A stretch of 64,000 bases of DNA from Sphingomonas sp. LT1P40 (GCF_036663835.1 NZ_JAXOJT010000001.1:744001-808000); one strand, 5' to 3'. Counted from the stretch's first letter, positions 27,699-35,593 are shown. Numbers and translations are program-made. The notes: a model not told the origin generated them from the letters alone.

Positions 27699-28235
27699 AT
27701 GGCGCGCTCGACACGAACGATGGATTGGGGTTTCCCACGCTGGCGCGAATATGGTGCCGACCGTGAAGCGGTGACGGTGCGCCTGTGCGACCGCCACGGG
27801 TGCCAGGAAAAGGGCGACCGGCCTGCGCCGAAGTCACCGAACAGCCCGGAACGCTGGTATTTCTGCGAAACGCATGCGGGCGAGTACAACCGCAACTGGA
27901 ATTACTTCGAGGGGCTGACCGCCGAGGAAGCCGCCGAGCGCGAGGCGCAGGAGCGGCGCGACGCGGGCGATTTTTCGGAAAGCCGCCACAATAAATGGGC
28001 CGGACCCGGCGACGGCAGCCGTTCGGGCGACGAGATGCGCGCGCTGGAACTGCTCGATCTGGAGCCCGATGCCGATTTCGAGGCGGTGCGCACGGCATGG
28101 CGGCGGATGGCCAAGGAAAACCATCCCGATGTCCGCCCGGGCGATGCAGATGCGGCCAAGCGATTCCAGGCGATTCAGACCGCTTATGAAGTCCTGCGCG
28201 CAGCCGAAGAACGGCGCGAGTGGAAGCCGGATTGA
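27699..28235 (+). CDS. J-domain (DnaJ-like) protein
   Basis: A 178-aa protein with a C-terminal J-domain (about residues 110-175) carrying the HPD motif in AKENHPDVRPG. The N-terminal half is specific to this subgroup: DWGFPRWREYG, a Cys/His cluster (CDRHGCQEKG, WYFCETHAGEYN) and an acidic linker. J-domains stimulate Hsp70 ATPase; the Cys-containing region may bind zinc or a client. The ATG at 27699 gives MARSTRTMDWG; later ATG 27720 is possible. The following ferredoxin-like gene overlaps its end. Confidence 0.85.
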   Translation: MARSTRTMDWGFPRWREYGADREAVTVRLCDRHGCQEKGDRPAPKSPNSPERWYFCETHAGEYNRNWNYFEGLTAEEAAEREAQERRDAGDFSESRHNKWAGPGDGSRSGDEMRALELLDLEPDADFEAVRTAWRRMAKENHPDVRPGDADAAKRFQAIQTAYEVLRAAEERREWKPD

Positions 28236-28534
28236 AGGCGCGCGTCCGTTCCAACTGGGCGAGCGCCGTCCTCGTATGTGCCAAATGCTCGAAGAAGCTG
28301 GGCGGCGGGTTCGGACCAAAGGGCAAGCAGCCGCTGGGCAAGGCACTGCGCAAGCATCTGGACTTGAAGAAGGGGCGTAAGGCCGGGGCAGGCGTGGTCG
28401 ATGTCAAATGCCTGGGCGTGTGCCCGCGCGGTGCTGTGACGGTGGTGAACGGCGCAGCATCGCGCGAATGGCTGATCGTTCCCGCCGGTGCCGATCTCGA
28501 TACGCTGGCGCGCGAACTGGGTCTCGACCCGTAA
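28220..28534 (+). CDS. (2Fe-2S) ferredoxin domain-containing protein
   Basis: A 104-aa protein resembling thioredoxin-like [2Fe-2S] ferredoxins: VLVCAKCSKKLGGGFG near the N-terminus and VKCLGVCPRGAVTVV further on supply four cysteines. It is highly basic in the first half. Likely an electron carrier or iron-sulfur-linked protein; the partner is unknown. The start is uncertain: GTG 28220 or TTG 28232, both overlapping the J-domain gene. Confidence 0.78.
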   Translation: MEAGLKARVRSNWASAVLVCAKCSKKLGGGFGPKGKQPLGKALRKHLDLKKGRKAGAGVVDVKCLGVCPRGAVTVVNGAASREWLIVPAGADLDTLARELGLDP

Positions 28535-28576
28535 CGCGCTCTTGTGCGGTCTGTTTCTGCCTCTACACATCACCCG

Positions 28577-29149
28577 GTGACCAGCCTGCTTTCCGATCCA
28601 GTGACTGCCCGCGACCGGCTGACCGCCGCGTTGATTGCGGCTGGAAATGGCGACCGCGCGGCGCTGGCCGAGGTCTATCGCAACACCTCCCCAAAGCTTT
28701 TCGGCATCTGCCTGCGTATCTGTGTGGATCGAGGCGGAGCCGAGGATGTGTTGCAGGACGTGTATGTGAAGGTGTGGCAGCGGGCAGGGCGGTTCGATCC
28801 CGAACGCGCCAGCCCGATCACCTGGCTGGCGACGATCGCTCGCAACACCGCGATCGACTGGCGGCGCGCGAAGCGGCCCGGTGCCGACGACGGGATCGAC
28901 GCCGCCCTGACCGTCGCCGACGATCGCCCGCTGGCCGATGCGGGAATCGAAGCGGGGGAGGAGCGCGCACGCATTTCGATCTGCCTTGAGCAGCTTGAAG
29001 CAAGGATCGGCACCGCGATCCGTTCGGCATTCTTCGGCGGTTTCACCTATTCGCAGCTGGCCGAACGGGACAGCGTGCCGCTCGGTACGATGAAAACCTG
29101 GATCCGGCGCGGGCTGCTCCAGCTAAAGGCGTGCCTGTCCGATGGATGA
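28577..29149 (+). CDS. ECF sigma factor (SigK-like)
   Basis: A 190-aa sigma factor with region 2 (AEDVLQDVYVKVWQRAGRFD, SPITWLATIARNTAIDWRR) and region 4 (FTYSQLAERDSVPLGTMKTW). The PLGTMKTWIRRGLLQL stretch is close to SigK/ECF19-type factors. It would direct RNA polymerase to a small regulon after release from the anti-sigma factor encoded next. The start is uncertain: GTG 28577 is used, GTG 28544 is possible, and neither has a clear ribosome binding site. The stop overlaps the anti-sigma gene by 8 nt. Confidence 0.88.
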   Translation: MTSLLSDPVTARDRLTAALIAAGNGDRAALAEVYRNTSPKLFGICLRICVDRGGAEDVLQDVYVKVWQRAGRFDPERASPITWLATIARNTAIDWRRAKRPGADDGIDAALTVADDRPLADAGIEAGEERARISICLEQLEARIGTAIRSAFFGGFTYSQLAERDSVPLGTMKTWIRRGLLQLKACLSDG

Positions 29150-29861
29150 TCCGGTGCCCGCTCCCGGCGATCGTGAACTGCTGGCGGCCGAGCATGCGCT
29201 GGGCGTGCTGGAGGGCGACGCGCTTGCGATGGCGCAGCGGCGGATGCTGGCCGAACCCGGTTTCGCGGCAGAGGTCGAGGCGTGGCGCGAGCGGCTGGCC
29301 GGGATTGCGCTTGAGGCGGCGGATCACGAACCCCCCGCCGCAGTCTGGGGCCGGATTTCGGCGGCAATCGATGGACAGGGCGGGGCGGCCGACAATGTCG
29401 CAACACTGCGCCAGCTGCGCCGCTGGCGCGCGGGCGCGATCGGTGCGGCGGCGCTGGCGGCGGGCCTTGCCGGCGTGCTGGTCATGCCGCAGCCCGCGAT
29501 CACACCACCCGCGATCCAGCAACCGGGACCCGCCGTCGTCGCGCAGCTTCGTGGCGAGGGCGACGGGCCGGTCATCGCCGCGCGCTACGATCCGCAGACG
29601 GCGGAACTGCGTCTCGTCTCCACCGATATGGGTCAGAACGAACTCGCCCCCGAACTGTGGATCATCCCCGCCGATGGTGTACCGCGTTCGCTTGGCCTGA
29701 TGCAGCCGACCGGCGATACCCGCATGATCGTGGCGCAGGGGCATCGCACGATGATGGCCGATGGCGCGACGCTGGCGGTGACGATGGAGCCGCGCGACAA
29801 CGCCCCGCACGCCGCACCCAGCAGCGCACCGGTCGCCAGCGGAAAAATTTTCGGCATCTGA
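29142..29861 (+). CDS. RskA-family anti-sigma factor
   Basis: A 239-aa membrane protein. The N-terminal cytoplasmic part (ELLAAEHALGVLEGDALAMA ... WRERLAGIALEAADHEPPAAVW) is the anti-sigma domain, a single helix follows (AIGAAALAAGLAGVLVM, about residues 98-115), and the periplasmic C-terminal half is an RskA domain (ELWIIPADGVPRSLG). It should hold the overlapping sigma factor inactive until an envelope signal triggers release, usually by regulated proteolysis. Confidence 0.9.
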   Translation: MDDPVPAPGDRELLAAEHALGVLEGDALAMAQRRMLAEPGFAAEVEAWRERLAGIALEAADHEPPAAVWGRISAAIDGQGGAADNVATLRQLRRWRAGAIGAAALAAGLAGVLVMPQPAITPPAIQQPGPAVVAQLRGEGDGPVIAARYDPQTAELRLVSTDMGQNELAPELWIIPADGVPRSLGLMQPTGDTRMIVAQGHRTMMADGATLAVTMEPRDNAPHAAPSSAPVASGKIFGI

Positions 29862-29925
29862 ACATCCGCCGAACGGTCGGCCCCGTATCTCCTGCACATC
29901 CCCCCGGATGACACAGGAGGAAGCC

Positions 29926-30483
29926 TTGAAAATCCGTACCCCCCATTTCATGCTCGCACTGGCCGGCGCATCGCTTGCCGTCACCGGCGCCGTCGCCGCG
30001 CAGAAGAATCCGATTGTCGGCGGCGCTGCGATGCTCCCCAGCAAGGACATCGTCGACAATGCCGTCAACTCAAAGGATCACACCACGCTGGTGGCTGCGG
30101 TGAAGGCCGCCGGACTGGTCCCGACCTTGAAGTCGGCTGGACCATTCACGGTGTTCGCGCCGACCAACGCCGCCTTCGCCAAGCTGCCCGCCGGCACGGT
30201 CGAGACGCTGGTGAAGCCAGAGAACAAGGCGACGCTGACCAACATCCTCACCTATCATGTCGTCCCCGGCAAGATGAGTGCGGCGCAGATCGCCGCCGGT
30301 GCCAAGGCCAATGGCGGCAAGCTGATGCTCAAGACCGTGCAGGGCGAGCAGATCACGCTGTCGAAGATGGGCAAGCGCTGGATGATTACCGATGCCAAGG
30401 GCGGCATGTCGCACATTACCATCGCCGACGTGAACCAGTCGAACGGCGTGATCCACGTCGTCGACACGGTGCTGATGCCGTAA
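29926..30483 (+). CDS. Secreted fasciclin-domain protein
   Basis: A 185-aa protein with a signal peptide (MKIRTPHFMLALAGASLAVT...VAAQ) and one fasciclin (FAS1) domain: KDIVDNAVNSKDHTTLVAAV, GPFTVFAPTNAAFAKLP, LTYHVVPGKMSAAQI and GVIHVVDTVLMP. A TTG start at 29926 is chosen because AGGAGG lies 5 nt upstream and the signal peptide starts there; the ATG 18 nt earlier lacks a ribosome binding site. It follows the sigma/anti-sigma pair, recalling mycobacterial SigK-RskA control of the FAS1 proteins MPT70/MPT83. A cell-surface adhesion role is likely. Confidence 0.88.
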   Translation: MKIRTPHFMLALAGASLAVTGAVAAQKNPIVGGAAMLPSKDIVDNAVNSKDHTTLVAAVKAAGLVPTLKSAGPFTVFAPTNAAFAKLPAGTVETLVKPENKATLTNILTYHVVPGKMSAAQIAAGAKANGGKLMLKTVQGEQITLSKMGKRWMITDAKGGMSHITIADVNQSNGVIHVVDTVLMP

Positions 30484-30570
30484 TTCAGGTGACGCGGCGG
30501 GTTTCCCGGCCCGCTGCGACATGCCTGTCGGCGCGCGTCTCCCTTTCTATGCGCTGACGGGCCAGTACGG

Positions 30571-30599
30571 CCCGCCCGGTCTGTCTCAGGCCGGGCGGG
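30571..30599. terminator. Hairpin at convergent gene ends
   Basis: CCCGCCCGG (30571-30579) pairs with CCGGGCGGG (30591-30599) around an 11-nt loop, followed by TTCTATT on the plus strand. It closes the fasciclin operon and overlaps the last codons of the convergent PepSY gene. Confidence 0.6.
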
Positions 30600-31923
30600 T
30601 TCTATTCAGCCAGATCGCGGCGTGCGGCCATAGTGGCAGCAACAGCCGGTCTATTACGAACAGTGCCAGCAGCGACAGCGCGAGCATCGGCAGCAATATC
30701 GCCAGGACCAGCGTGATCGCGGCAACGACGCGCAGCTTCGCATCGGCCGGACGCGGCGGTGCACCCAGTGTGCCACCCGGACGCCGCCACCACCACATCA
30801 CCACGCCGCTGACAGCGAGAGTCACCAGCGCCAGCGCAGTCAGCAGGCCGATCAACTGGTTGATCCAGCCGAACAACTGCCCCTCATGCCATGCGGTGGT
30901 GTAGCCGATGACCCGGTCGATCGGATGCTTGTCGGCGAACCCCGATTGCTCGACGACATCGCCGCTGACGGGATCGTAGCTGACCGAGCGGGCGAGCGGA
31001 CGGTTTTGGGTACCGGTTGAGACCCGCCAGACATTGCCATTCGGCGGCCCGAACGCCATCGGCGCGCCGGGCGGGGTTATGATAACAGGTTCAGGTAGAT
31101 TTTCGTCCGCCGCCAGCAGGGCGATGTCGGTCAGCGTCACGTCTGCCGCAGCACGCGGTGCCGCGGCCTGTGCGCGCAGCATTGCCTCATGGTCGTGCTC
31201 GGCGTGCAGATCGACGCCGCCCTTCCAGTCCTGCGCGCCTTGCACCCAGCCCAGTTCGGCGCGCACGGTGCGAAAAGCGGTCGCCCAGCCATCGGTCCAC
31301 GGCAGCCCCGATAGTAAGAGCACCAGCGCGAGGCCGGACACCCAGAAGCCGGTGACGGCATGTAAATCTCGCCAGAACAGTCGCCCGCGCGCGATCCGTG
31401 GCCACAGCACCCCGGCCAGCCCGCGCCCGCGCGGCCACCACAGATACAGGCCGGACAGGATCAGCAGGATCGCCCAGCACGCGGCGGTCTCGACCAGCAA
31501 TCCGCCCCAAAAACCGATCAGCAGCGAGCCATGGATGCGCGAGACGGTCGCTGCGATCCGCGCTTCCGGGTCGGCGATGCCGATGACCTTGCCCTGCGGC
31601 GATACCGCGATATCGCGCATCTCACCATCGGGCAGCCCGACATGGATGACGGTGGCGTCGCTTGACCGTTCCGGGAGCCGGTAGTTGTGAAACATCGCAC
31701 CCGGCACCGCCGTCAGTGCAGCGGCAAGCTGATCGTCGGGTGTGACTGTGAAATCGACCGGCAGGTTGCGCCACGCGCGCTCTTCCCACCGGTCGAGCTG
31801 CGGCTTGAACAGATAGATTGCGCCGGTCAGCGACAGCAGCAGGATGAACGGCACCACGAATAGTCCGGCATAGAAATGCCAGCGCCAGATCGCGCGATAC
31901 AGGCGACCGTCCTCCGCCTTCAT
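30586..31923 (-). CDS. PepSY-associated TM-helix family membrane protein
   Basis: A 445-aa inner-membrane protein with an N-terminal helix (WRWHFYAGLFVVPFILLLSL), the family motif RIHGSLLIGFWG, LHAVTGFWVSG and a C-terminal pair of helices with WHEGQLFGWINQ. PepSY_TM proteins are often encoded with TonB receptors and act in siderophore or heme reduction, but no receptor is adjacent here. The start ATG overlaps the stop of the SufE-like gene as ATGA. Confidence 0.87.
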   Translation of the reverse strand: MKAEDGRLYRAIWRWHFYAGLFVVPFILLLSLTGAIYLFKPQLDRWEERAWRNLPVDFTVTPDDQLAAALTAVPGAMFHNYRLPERSSDATVIHVGLPDGEMRDIAVSPQGKVIGIADPEARIAATVSRIHGSLLIGFWGGLLVETAACWAILLILSGLYLWWPRGRGLAGVLWPRIARGRLFWRDLHAVTGFWVSGLALVLLLSGLPWTDGWATAFRTVRAELGWVQGAQDWKGGVDLHAEHDHEAMLRAQAAAPRAAADVTLTDIALLAADENLPEPVIITPPGAPMAFGPPNGNVWRVSTGTQNRPLARSVSYDPVSGDVVEQSGFADKHPIDRVIGYTTAWHEGQLFGWINQLIGLLTALALVTLAVSGVVMWWWRRPGGTLGAPPRPADAKLRVVAAITLVLAILLPMLALSLLALFVIDRLLLPLWPHAAIWLNRTRPA

Positions 31924-32357
31924 GCAGCGTAGCGTTCCGCCGTCGCACGGATCAGCGCGATCATGTTGGGGATGCCCTGCGTCCGGTTGGAGCTGAGCTG
32001 ATTGCGCAGATCGAACGGGGCGAGCGCGCCCTCGATATCGGCGGCCAATATGTCGGCGGGTGGGCGATCCTGCACGGTCAGCAGAACCAGCGCGATGATC
32101 CCCTTCGTGATCGCGGCGTTGCTGTCGGCCAGGAAGTGCAGCACGCCGTCTTCGCCTACGGTCGGATAGACCCACACCGCCGCCGAACAGCCGCGCACGA
32201 GTGTCGCATCGGTCTTCAGCGCATCGGGCATCGCCTCCAGCGTCCTGCCCAAATCGATTAGCAGGCGATAGCGGTCGTCGGCGTCGAGGAATTCATATTC
32301 GTCGCTCAGGTCGGCGAGGCTGGGGGCGGGGGTCGGCATGCGCGGTGCGATAGCCAT
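31920..32357 (-). CDS. SufE-family protein
   Basis: A 145-aa protein with the SufE fold signature DEYEFLDADDRYRLLIDLGR and the sulfur-accepting cysteine in LVRGCSAAVWVYP. SufE accepts persulfide from a cysteine desulfurase such as SufS for Fe-S cluster assembly. No suf operon is adjacent. Possible starts are ATG 32378, 32357 and 32339; none has a strong ribosome binding site and 32357 is used. Confidence 0.88.
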   Translation of the reverse strand: MAIAPRMPTPAPSLADLSDEYEFLDADDRYRLLIDLGRTLEAMPDALKTDATLVRGCSAAVWVYPTVGEDGVLHFLADSNAAITKGIIALVLLTVQDRPPADILAADIEGALAPFDLRNQLSSNRTQGIPNMIALIRATAERYAA

Positions 32358-32410
32358 ATCGTCCGGCGACTTCCACATCTGTATATGTGGGGGCGTTCGT
32401 GGTTTTCAGA

Positions 32411-32486
32411 AGCGCCGTCCCGTCCAACCTTGACGGTGAATAGAAAGGACGGCGCTCCACCCCTGCGAAGTCCCTCCTCGCAGGGG
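32411..32486. terminator. Two hairpins at the end of the psp array
   Basis: AGCGCCGTCC (32411-32420) pairs with GGACGGCGCT (32447-32456), and CCCCTGCGA (32460-32468) with TCGCAGGGG (32478-32486). They lie between the last psp-array gene and the SufE gene on the same strand. T-runs are lacking, so they may be repeat-type palindromes that also separate the two transcripts. Confidence 0.45.
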
Positions 32487-32515
32487 AACGACGCGGGACG
32501 AAGCCCCCGCGCTGA

Positions 32516-32761
32516 TTACAAATCCACGCCAGCGGCGATCGCTTCGAGCTTGCGGATGCGTTCCTTCAGGTCCGCGATCTCGATCCGCGCGCCGACATTC
32601 GCGGGCGCGGGCTGGGCGGTGTCGCCATGATGGGCAAGGGTCAGTTCCTGCCGCTTGAGCGACAGCCAGCCGCGCCATCCGGCAAGGCCCGCCGCCGTCA
32701 CCATGCCAAGTCCGGCCAGTGCTGCGGTCGTCATGATAAGGTAGGAATTGGGATCAATCAT
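32516..32761 (-). CDS. Psp-array small membrane protein 6 (81 aa)
   Basis: An N-terminal helix (SYLIMTTAALAGLGMVTAAG) is followed by a basic stretch and a short coiled coil (RIEIADLKERIRKLEAIAAG). GGAGG lies 6 nt before the ATG at 32761. It is the last gene of the psp array and its coiled coil resembles, in shortened form, the RLxxRIxxLERI signature of its neighbours. No named family is recognised. Confidence 0.75.
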   Translation of the reverse strand: MIDPNSYLIMTTAALAGLGMVTAAGLAGWRGWLSLKRQELTLAHHGDTAQPAPANVGARIEIADLKERIRKLEAIAAGVDL

Positions 32762-32807
32762 CACGCCCTCCATCAGACGCGCCAGAGTGAAAAACCGGTC
32801 GCAACGG

Positions 32808-33074
32808 TCAGTTGCGGTCGTCGCGCAGCTTCTCGATCTCGCGATCCAGGTTGCTGCTGCTGTGATTGTCGGTGATGACGCGCTCCAGTACGGAAATACG
32901 TTCCTTCAGCGCGCGAACTTCGTCCTGCAGGCGGCGGGCCTCGGCGGTCGGTGCGCCGGTATCGACGCTGGTTTCGTTGCCCCACTTGTCCTTGCGGATG
33001 CCCATCTTCGCGCGGACGATGTTGCCGACGGTTACGATCGCCACAATCGCCACCACCATGAAGGCCCAATCCAT
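32808..33074 (-). CDS. Psp-array small membrane protein 5 (88 aa, PspB-like tail)
   Basis: A single N-terminal helix (WAFMVVAIVAIVTVGNIV) precedes a coiled coil with RALKERISVLERVITD and ends LDREIEKLRDDRN. The ATG at 33074 has AGGAG 8 nt upstream. The architecture and the tail signature match PspB and the neighbouring small proteins. Presumably it sits in the inner membrane with the coiled coil in the cytoplasm. Function unknown. Confidence 0.8.
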   Translation of the reverse strand: MDWAFMVVAIVAIVTVGNIVRAKMGIRKDKWGNETSVDTGAPTAEARRLQDEVRALKERISVLERVITDNHSSSNLDREIEKLRDDRN

Positions 33075-33105
33075 CGATCTTCTCCTGCTAGTCTTTCGAC
33101 GCTGT

Positions 33106-33234
33106 TCAGTTGGCCGCTCCGGCCTGAATGCGCGCCTGCTTCTCCGCGCGGCGCAGTGGGCGGTCGCGCATTTCGCTCAGGGTGACGCCGATCGCGCCGA
33201 TCACTCCCAGCACCGCGAAAAATCCGATCAACAT
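33106..33234 (-). CDS. Psp-array 42-aa membrane peptide
   Basis: A short ORF encoding MLIGFFAVLGVIGAIGVTLS then EMRDRPLRRAEKQARIQ and a few more residues: one helix with a basic tail, lacking the LERI signature of its neighbours. GGAG lies 8 nt before the ATG, close after the previous gene. The coding pattern and tight packing suggest a real member of the operon. Confidence 0.65.
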   Translation of the reverse strand: MLIGFFAVLGVIGAIGVTLSEMRDRPLRRAEKQARIQAGAAN

Positions 33235-33245
33235 TTCAATTACTC

Positions 33246-33518
33246 CTAATTCACCGGGCGATCGTCGCGCAGCCGTTCGATTTCGTCGGCCAAGTCGACA
33301 CCCTTGTCGGTTACGATCCGCTCCAGCACCCGCACCCGCTGTTCCAGTCGTTCGGTGTGGGCCGCATATTGGGCGGCTTTCTCGGCGGTTTGCGCGTTGA
33401 GCGCTTCCCCCATCTTTTCCTTGTGCTTCAGCCAGCGTTTGAACATGTCGCCGCCGATTCCCATGATGACGGGGATGCCGACGACAATCCCGAAGAAGAA
33501 GAGCATGCTGGTCGGCAT
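33246..33518 (-). CDS. Psp-array small membrane protein 3 (90 aa, PspB-like tail)
   Basis: An N-terminal helix (MLFFFGIVVGIPVIMGIGG) and a basic segment precede a coiled coil HTERLEQRVRVLERIVTD and the end ADEIERLRDD. In length and layout it is close to PspB. It lies in a run of tightly packed same-strand genes downstream of pspC. No named family beyond PspB-like can be assigned. Confidence 0.8.
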   Translation of the reverse strand: MPTSMLFFFGIVVGIPVIMGIGGDMFKRWLKHKEKMGEALNAQTAEKAAQYAAHTERLEQRVRVLERIVTDKGVDLADEIERLRDDRPVN

Positions 33519-33529
33519 CGTTCGTCCCT

Positions 33530-33850
33530 TCAGTTCTTGGTCACGCGGAGCGCTTCGATCTCACGATCCAGCGCGTGCGCTTCGTCGGTCACGATCCGCT
33601 CGACATTGGCCAGCCGGTCTTTGACCGAACCCAGTTCGGCACGAAGCTGGGCGTTTTCCTGGCTGATGAGCTTGATCCGCTCGATCATCTCCTGATCGGT
33701 CTTGGGATAGACCGCCTGGCCCCATGCACCGTCGAGCGGATATCCGTTCTTGATGCGCAGCCAGGTCGTGAACATCCATCCGATCATGCCCGCCACACCG
33801 ACGATCGCAATCGTGGGAGCGATGATGCCGAGGATCTGAACCTTTTCCAT
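33530..33850 (-). CDS. Psp-array small membrane protein 2 (106 aa, PspB-like tail)
   Basis: An N-terminal helix (IIAPTIAIVGVAGMIGWMFT), then WLRIKNGYPLDGAWG and a long coiled coil with KDRLANVERIVTD and DREIEALR. The segment after the helix closely parallels WIRAKHGYPIENEWTG in the next protein upstream, showing the two are paralogues. It belongs to the psp array by spacing and strand. Confidence 0.8.
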   Translation of the reverse strand: MEKVQILGIIAPTIAIVGVAGMIGWMFTTWLRIKNGYPLDGAWGQAVYPKTDQEMIERIKLISQENAQLRAELGSVKDRLANVERIVTDEAHALDREIEALRVTKN

Positions 33851-33871
33851 TTTCCCTGTTTCCCTAATTCT

Positions 33872-34162
33872 TCAGCGCAGCGCGTCGATATCGCGTGCGG
33901 TCCGTTCGGCCGGGTCGGTGGCGATGCGTTCGAGCACCGCGATCCGCTCTTCCAGCCGGCTTACCTGTCCCGTCAGCCGCTCATTCTCGCTGCTCAGCAG
34001 CTCAATCTTGCGCTCGGCCTTCGGATCGTTCTTCGTCGTCGTGCCGGTCCACTCATTCTCGATCGGATAGCCGTGCTTCGCGCGGATCCAGGTCGATGCG
34101 AGCCAGCCGAAGGTGCTGATCGCGATGATCGCGATCACGAAACCCGGTCCACCCCAATGCAT
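33872..34162 (-). CDS. Psp-array small membrane protein 1 (96 aa, PspB-like tail)
   Basis: An N-terminal helix (GFVIAIIAISTFGWLASTW) is followed by IRAKHGYPIENEWTG and a coiled coil SRLEERIAVLERIATD ending in DIDALR. The ATG at 34162 is chosen because GGAG lies 9 nt upstream and the helix begins there; a longer frame lacks a membrane start. It directly follows pspC and is paralogous to the 106-aa neighbour. Confidence 0.8.
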   Translation of the reverse strand: MHWGGPGFVIAIIAISTFGWLASTWIRAKHGYPIENEWTGTTTKNDPKAERKIELLSSENERLTGQVSRLEERIAVLERIATDPAERTARDIDALR

Positions 34163-34190
34163 GTGTCGTCTCCCGTTGAACGCCGCGCCG

Positions 34191-34568
34191 TCAGCGCAGG
34201 CGTTCGATCTCGTCGGCCAGCTGCGTGTTGCGGCTGGTGTAGAAAGTCTCGATATCGGCCATGCGGCGGTCGATCTCGCGCAGCTTGCTGCGGACTTCCT
34301 GGGTCGAGCGGCGCGGGTTGGCCCGCACGCCCTGCCAGAATTTCGCATCCTCATCGTTGCCGTACAGGCCGACCGGCTTTTGCGAGGTGACCATCGCCAA
34401 GCCCAGATAGACGAAGAACATCAGCGGGAAGGTGGCGAAGAACAGGACCAGGAAACCCAGTCGGATCCATAGCGGGTCGACCCCGGTATATTCGCCCAGT
34501 CCTTCACAAACGCCGAGCCATTTGCCGTTGACCTTGTCGCGGTAGAGTTGCGTGCGGCTGACAGACAT
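34191..34568 (-). CDS. pspC: PspC with C-terminal coiled-coil extension
   Basis: A 125-aa protein with the PspC domain (LYRDKVNGKWLGVCEGLGEY, TGVDPLWIRLGFLVLFF) containing the membrane helices, followed by a cytoplasmic coiled coil (KLREIDRRMADIETFYTSRN, ADEIERLR) whose end matches the tails of the small downstream proteins. PspC senses envelope stress with PspB and releases PspA from PspF. GGAGG in the end of pspB precedes its ATG. Confidence 0.9.
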   Translation of the reverse strand: MSVSRTQLYRDKVNGKWLGVCEGLGEYTGVDPLWIRLGFLVLFFATFPLMFFVYLGLAMVTSQKPVGLYGNDEDAKFWQGVRANPRRSTQEVRSKLREIDRRMADIETFYTSRNTQLADEIERLR

Positions 34569-34569
34569 T

Positions 34570-34851
34570 TCAGTTCCTCCGTTCGCGTTCGTAGTCGGTG
34601 AGTTCACGCAGGGGCGGCAGTTCCGGGCCACGGATGCGGAAATCGGGATTGTCGGCGGCAATGATGCGTTCGATCGTCTGAAGGCGGTCCTCAAGGCGGC
34701 GAGCGGTGTAGTGCAGCTCGTCCAAGAGGTTTTCGTCCTCACCCGTCAGCGTCTTCGCCTGCTTCCACTTGGTGACATAGTGCAGGATCACCCAGGGCAT
34801 GCCGATGAAGAGCATGCCGACGATGATGATCGGCAGGAAAACGTCTTCCAT
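34570..34851 (-). CDS. pspB: PspB phage-shock membrane protein
   Basis: A 93-aa protein with one helix (DVFLPIIIVGMLFIGMPWVI), the PspB-typical LHYVTKWKQAK, a coiled coil (HYTARRLEDRLQTIERIIAA) and a C-terminal extension. It acts with PspC in the inner membrane to signal to PspA. It lies 4 nt after pspA and 1 nt before pspC. Confidence 0.9.
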   Translation of the reverse strand: MEDVFLPIIIVGMLFIGMPWVILHYVTKWKQAKTLTGEDENLLDELHYTARRLEDRLQTIERIIAADNPDFRIRGPELPPLRELTDYERERRN

Positions 34852-34855
34852 CGCC

Positions 34856-35524
34856 TCAGCCCTCCTTATTCAGGCGCGCCTTGAGCGCGGCGAGATCGGC
34901 ATCGACCTTCTCGGCCGACTGAAGCTCGGCGATTTCCTCTTCGAGCGTCTTTTTCGGTCCGCCCAGCATCATCGCGTCGGCGCGACCCTCGGCGAAGTCG
35001 GCGCGGCGCTCGAGCAGGTCGAAGCGGCTGAATGCCTCGCTGACTTTCGACCCGTGGGTCATCTCGCGCAGCTTGACGCGGTTGTTGGCGCTTTCCAGCC
35101 GGGTCGTGATCGCGTTCTGGCGGGCACGGGCGTCGCGCAGCTTGGTCTGAAGCTTGGCGATGTCCTCTTCCGAAGCCCGCAATGCGTCATCCAGCACGCC
35201 GATCTCGGCCGACAGCTGGCTGCACATATCCGACGCCTTCTGGCGCTCGACGAGTGCGGCCTTGGCCAGATCCTCGCGGTCCTTCGACAGCGCCAGCTCG
35301 GCCTTTTCGGTCCAGCTCATCTGGAGATTCTCCAGCTTGGCGATGTGACGGCGCATTTCCTTCTGGTCGGCGATGGTGCGGGCCGCACTTGCGCGCACCT
35401 CGACCAAAGTCTCCTCCATTTCGAGGATGATCATGCGGATCATCTTCGCGGGGTCTTCGGCCTTGTCGAGCAGGTCGGTCATGTTGGCGGCGATGATGTC
35501 GCGGGTGCGAGAGAAAATGCCCAT
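34856..35524 (-). CDS. pspA: PspA phage-shock protein A
   Basis: A 222-aa, almost fully alpha-helical protein of the PspA/Vipp1 (ESCRT-III-like) family: MGIFSRTRDIIAANMTDLLD, then ILEMEETLVEVRASAARTIA and long coiled coils. It binds stressed inner membrane and inhibits PspF when idle. The length is the usual one. AAGGAG about 12 nt before the ATG serves translation. Confidence 0.94.
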   Translation of the reverse strand: MGIFSRTRDIIAANMTDLLDKAEDPAKMIRMIILEMEETLVEVRASAARTIADQKEMRRHIAKLENLQMSWTEKAELALSKDREDLAKAALVERQKASDMCSQLSAEIGVLDDALRASEEDIAKLQTKLRDARARQNAITTRLESANNRVKLREMTHGSKVSEAFSRFDLLERRADFAEGRADAMMLGGPKKTLEEEIAELQSAEKVDADLAALKARLNKEG

Positions 35525-35551
35525 CTGAAACTTGCTCCTTGGAATTTCGTG

Positions 35552-35587
35552 CCGCCGGGCGGGTGATAGGGGGCACCCGCCCGGCGG
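35552..35587 (-). promoter_or_regulatory. Strong intercistronic hairpin before pspA
   Basis: A perfect 14-bp G+C-rich stem (35552-35565 with 35574-35587) with an 8-nt loop lies between the small exported-peptide gene and pspA. It lacks a T-run, so it may protect or process the mRNA or attenuate, giving different levels of the peptide and PspA. Confidence 0.65.
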
Positions 35588-35593
35588 GACCGG

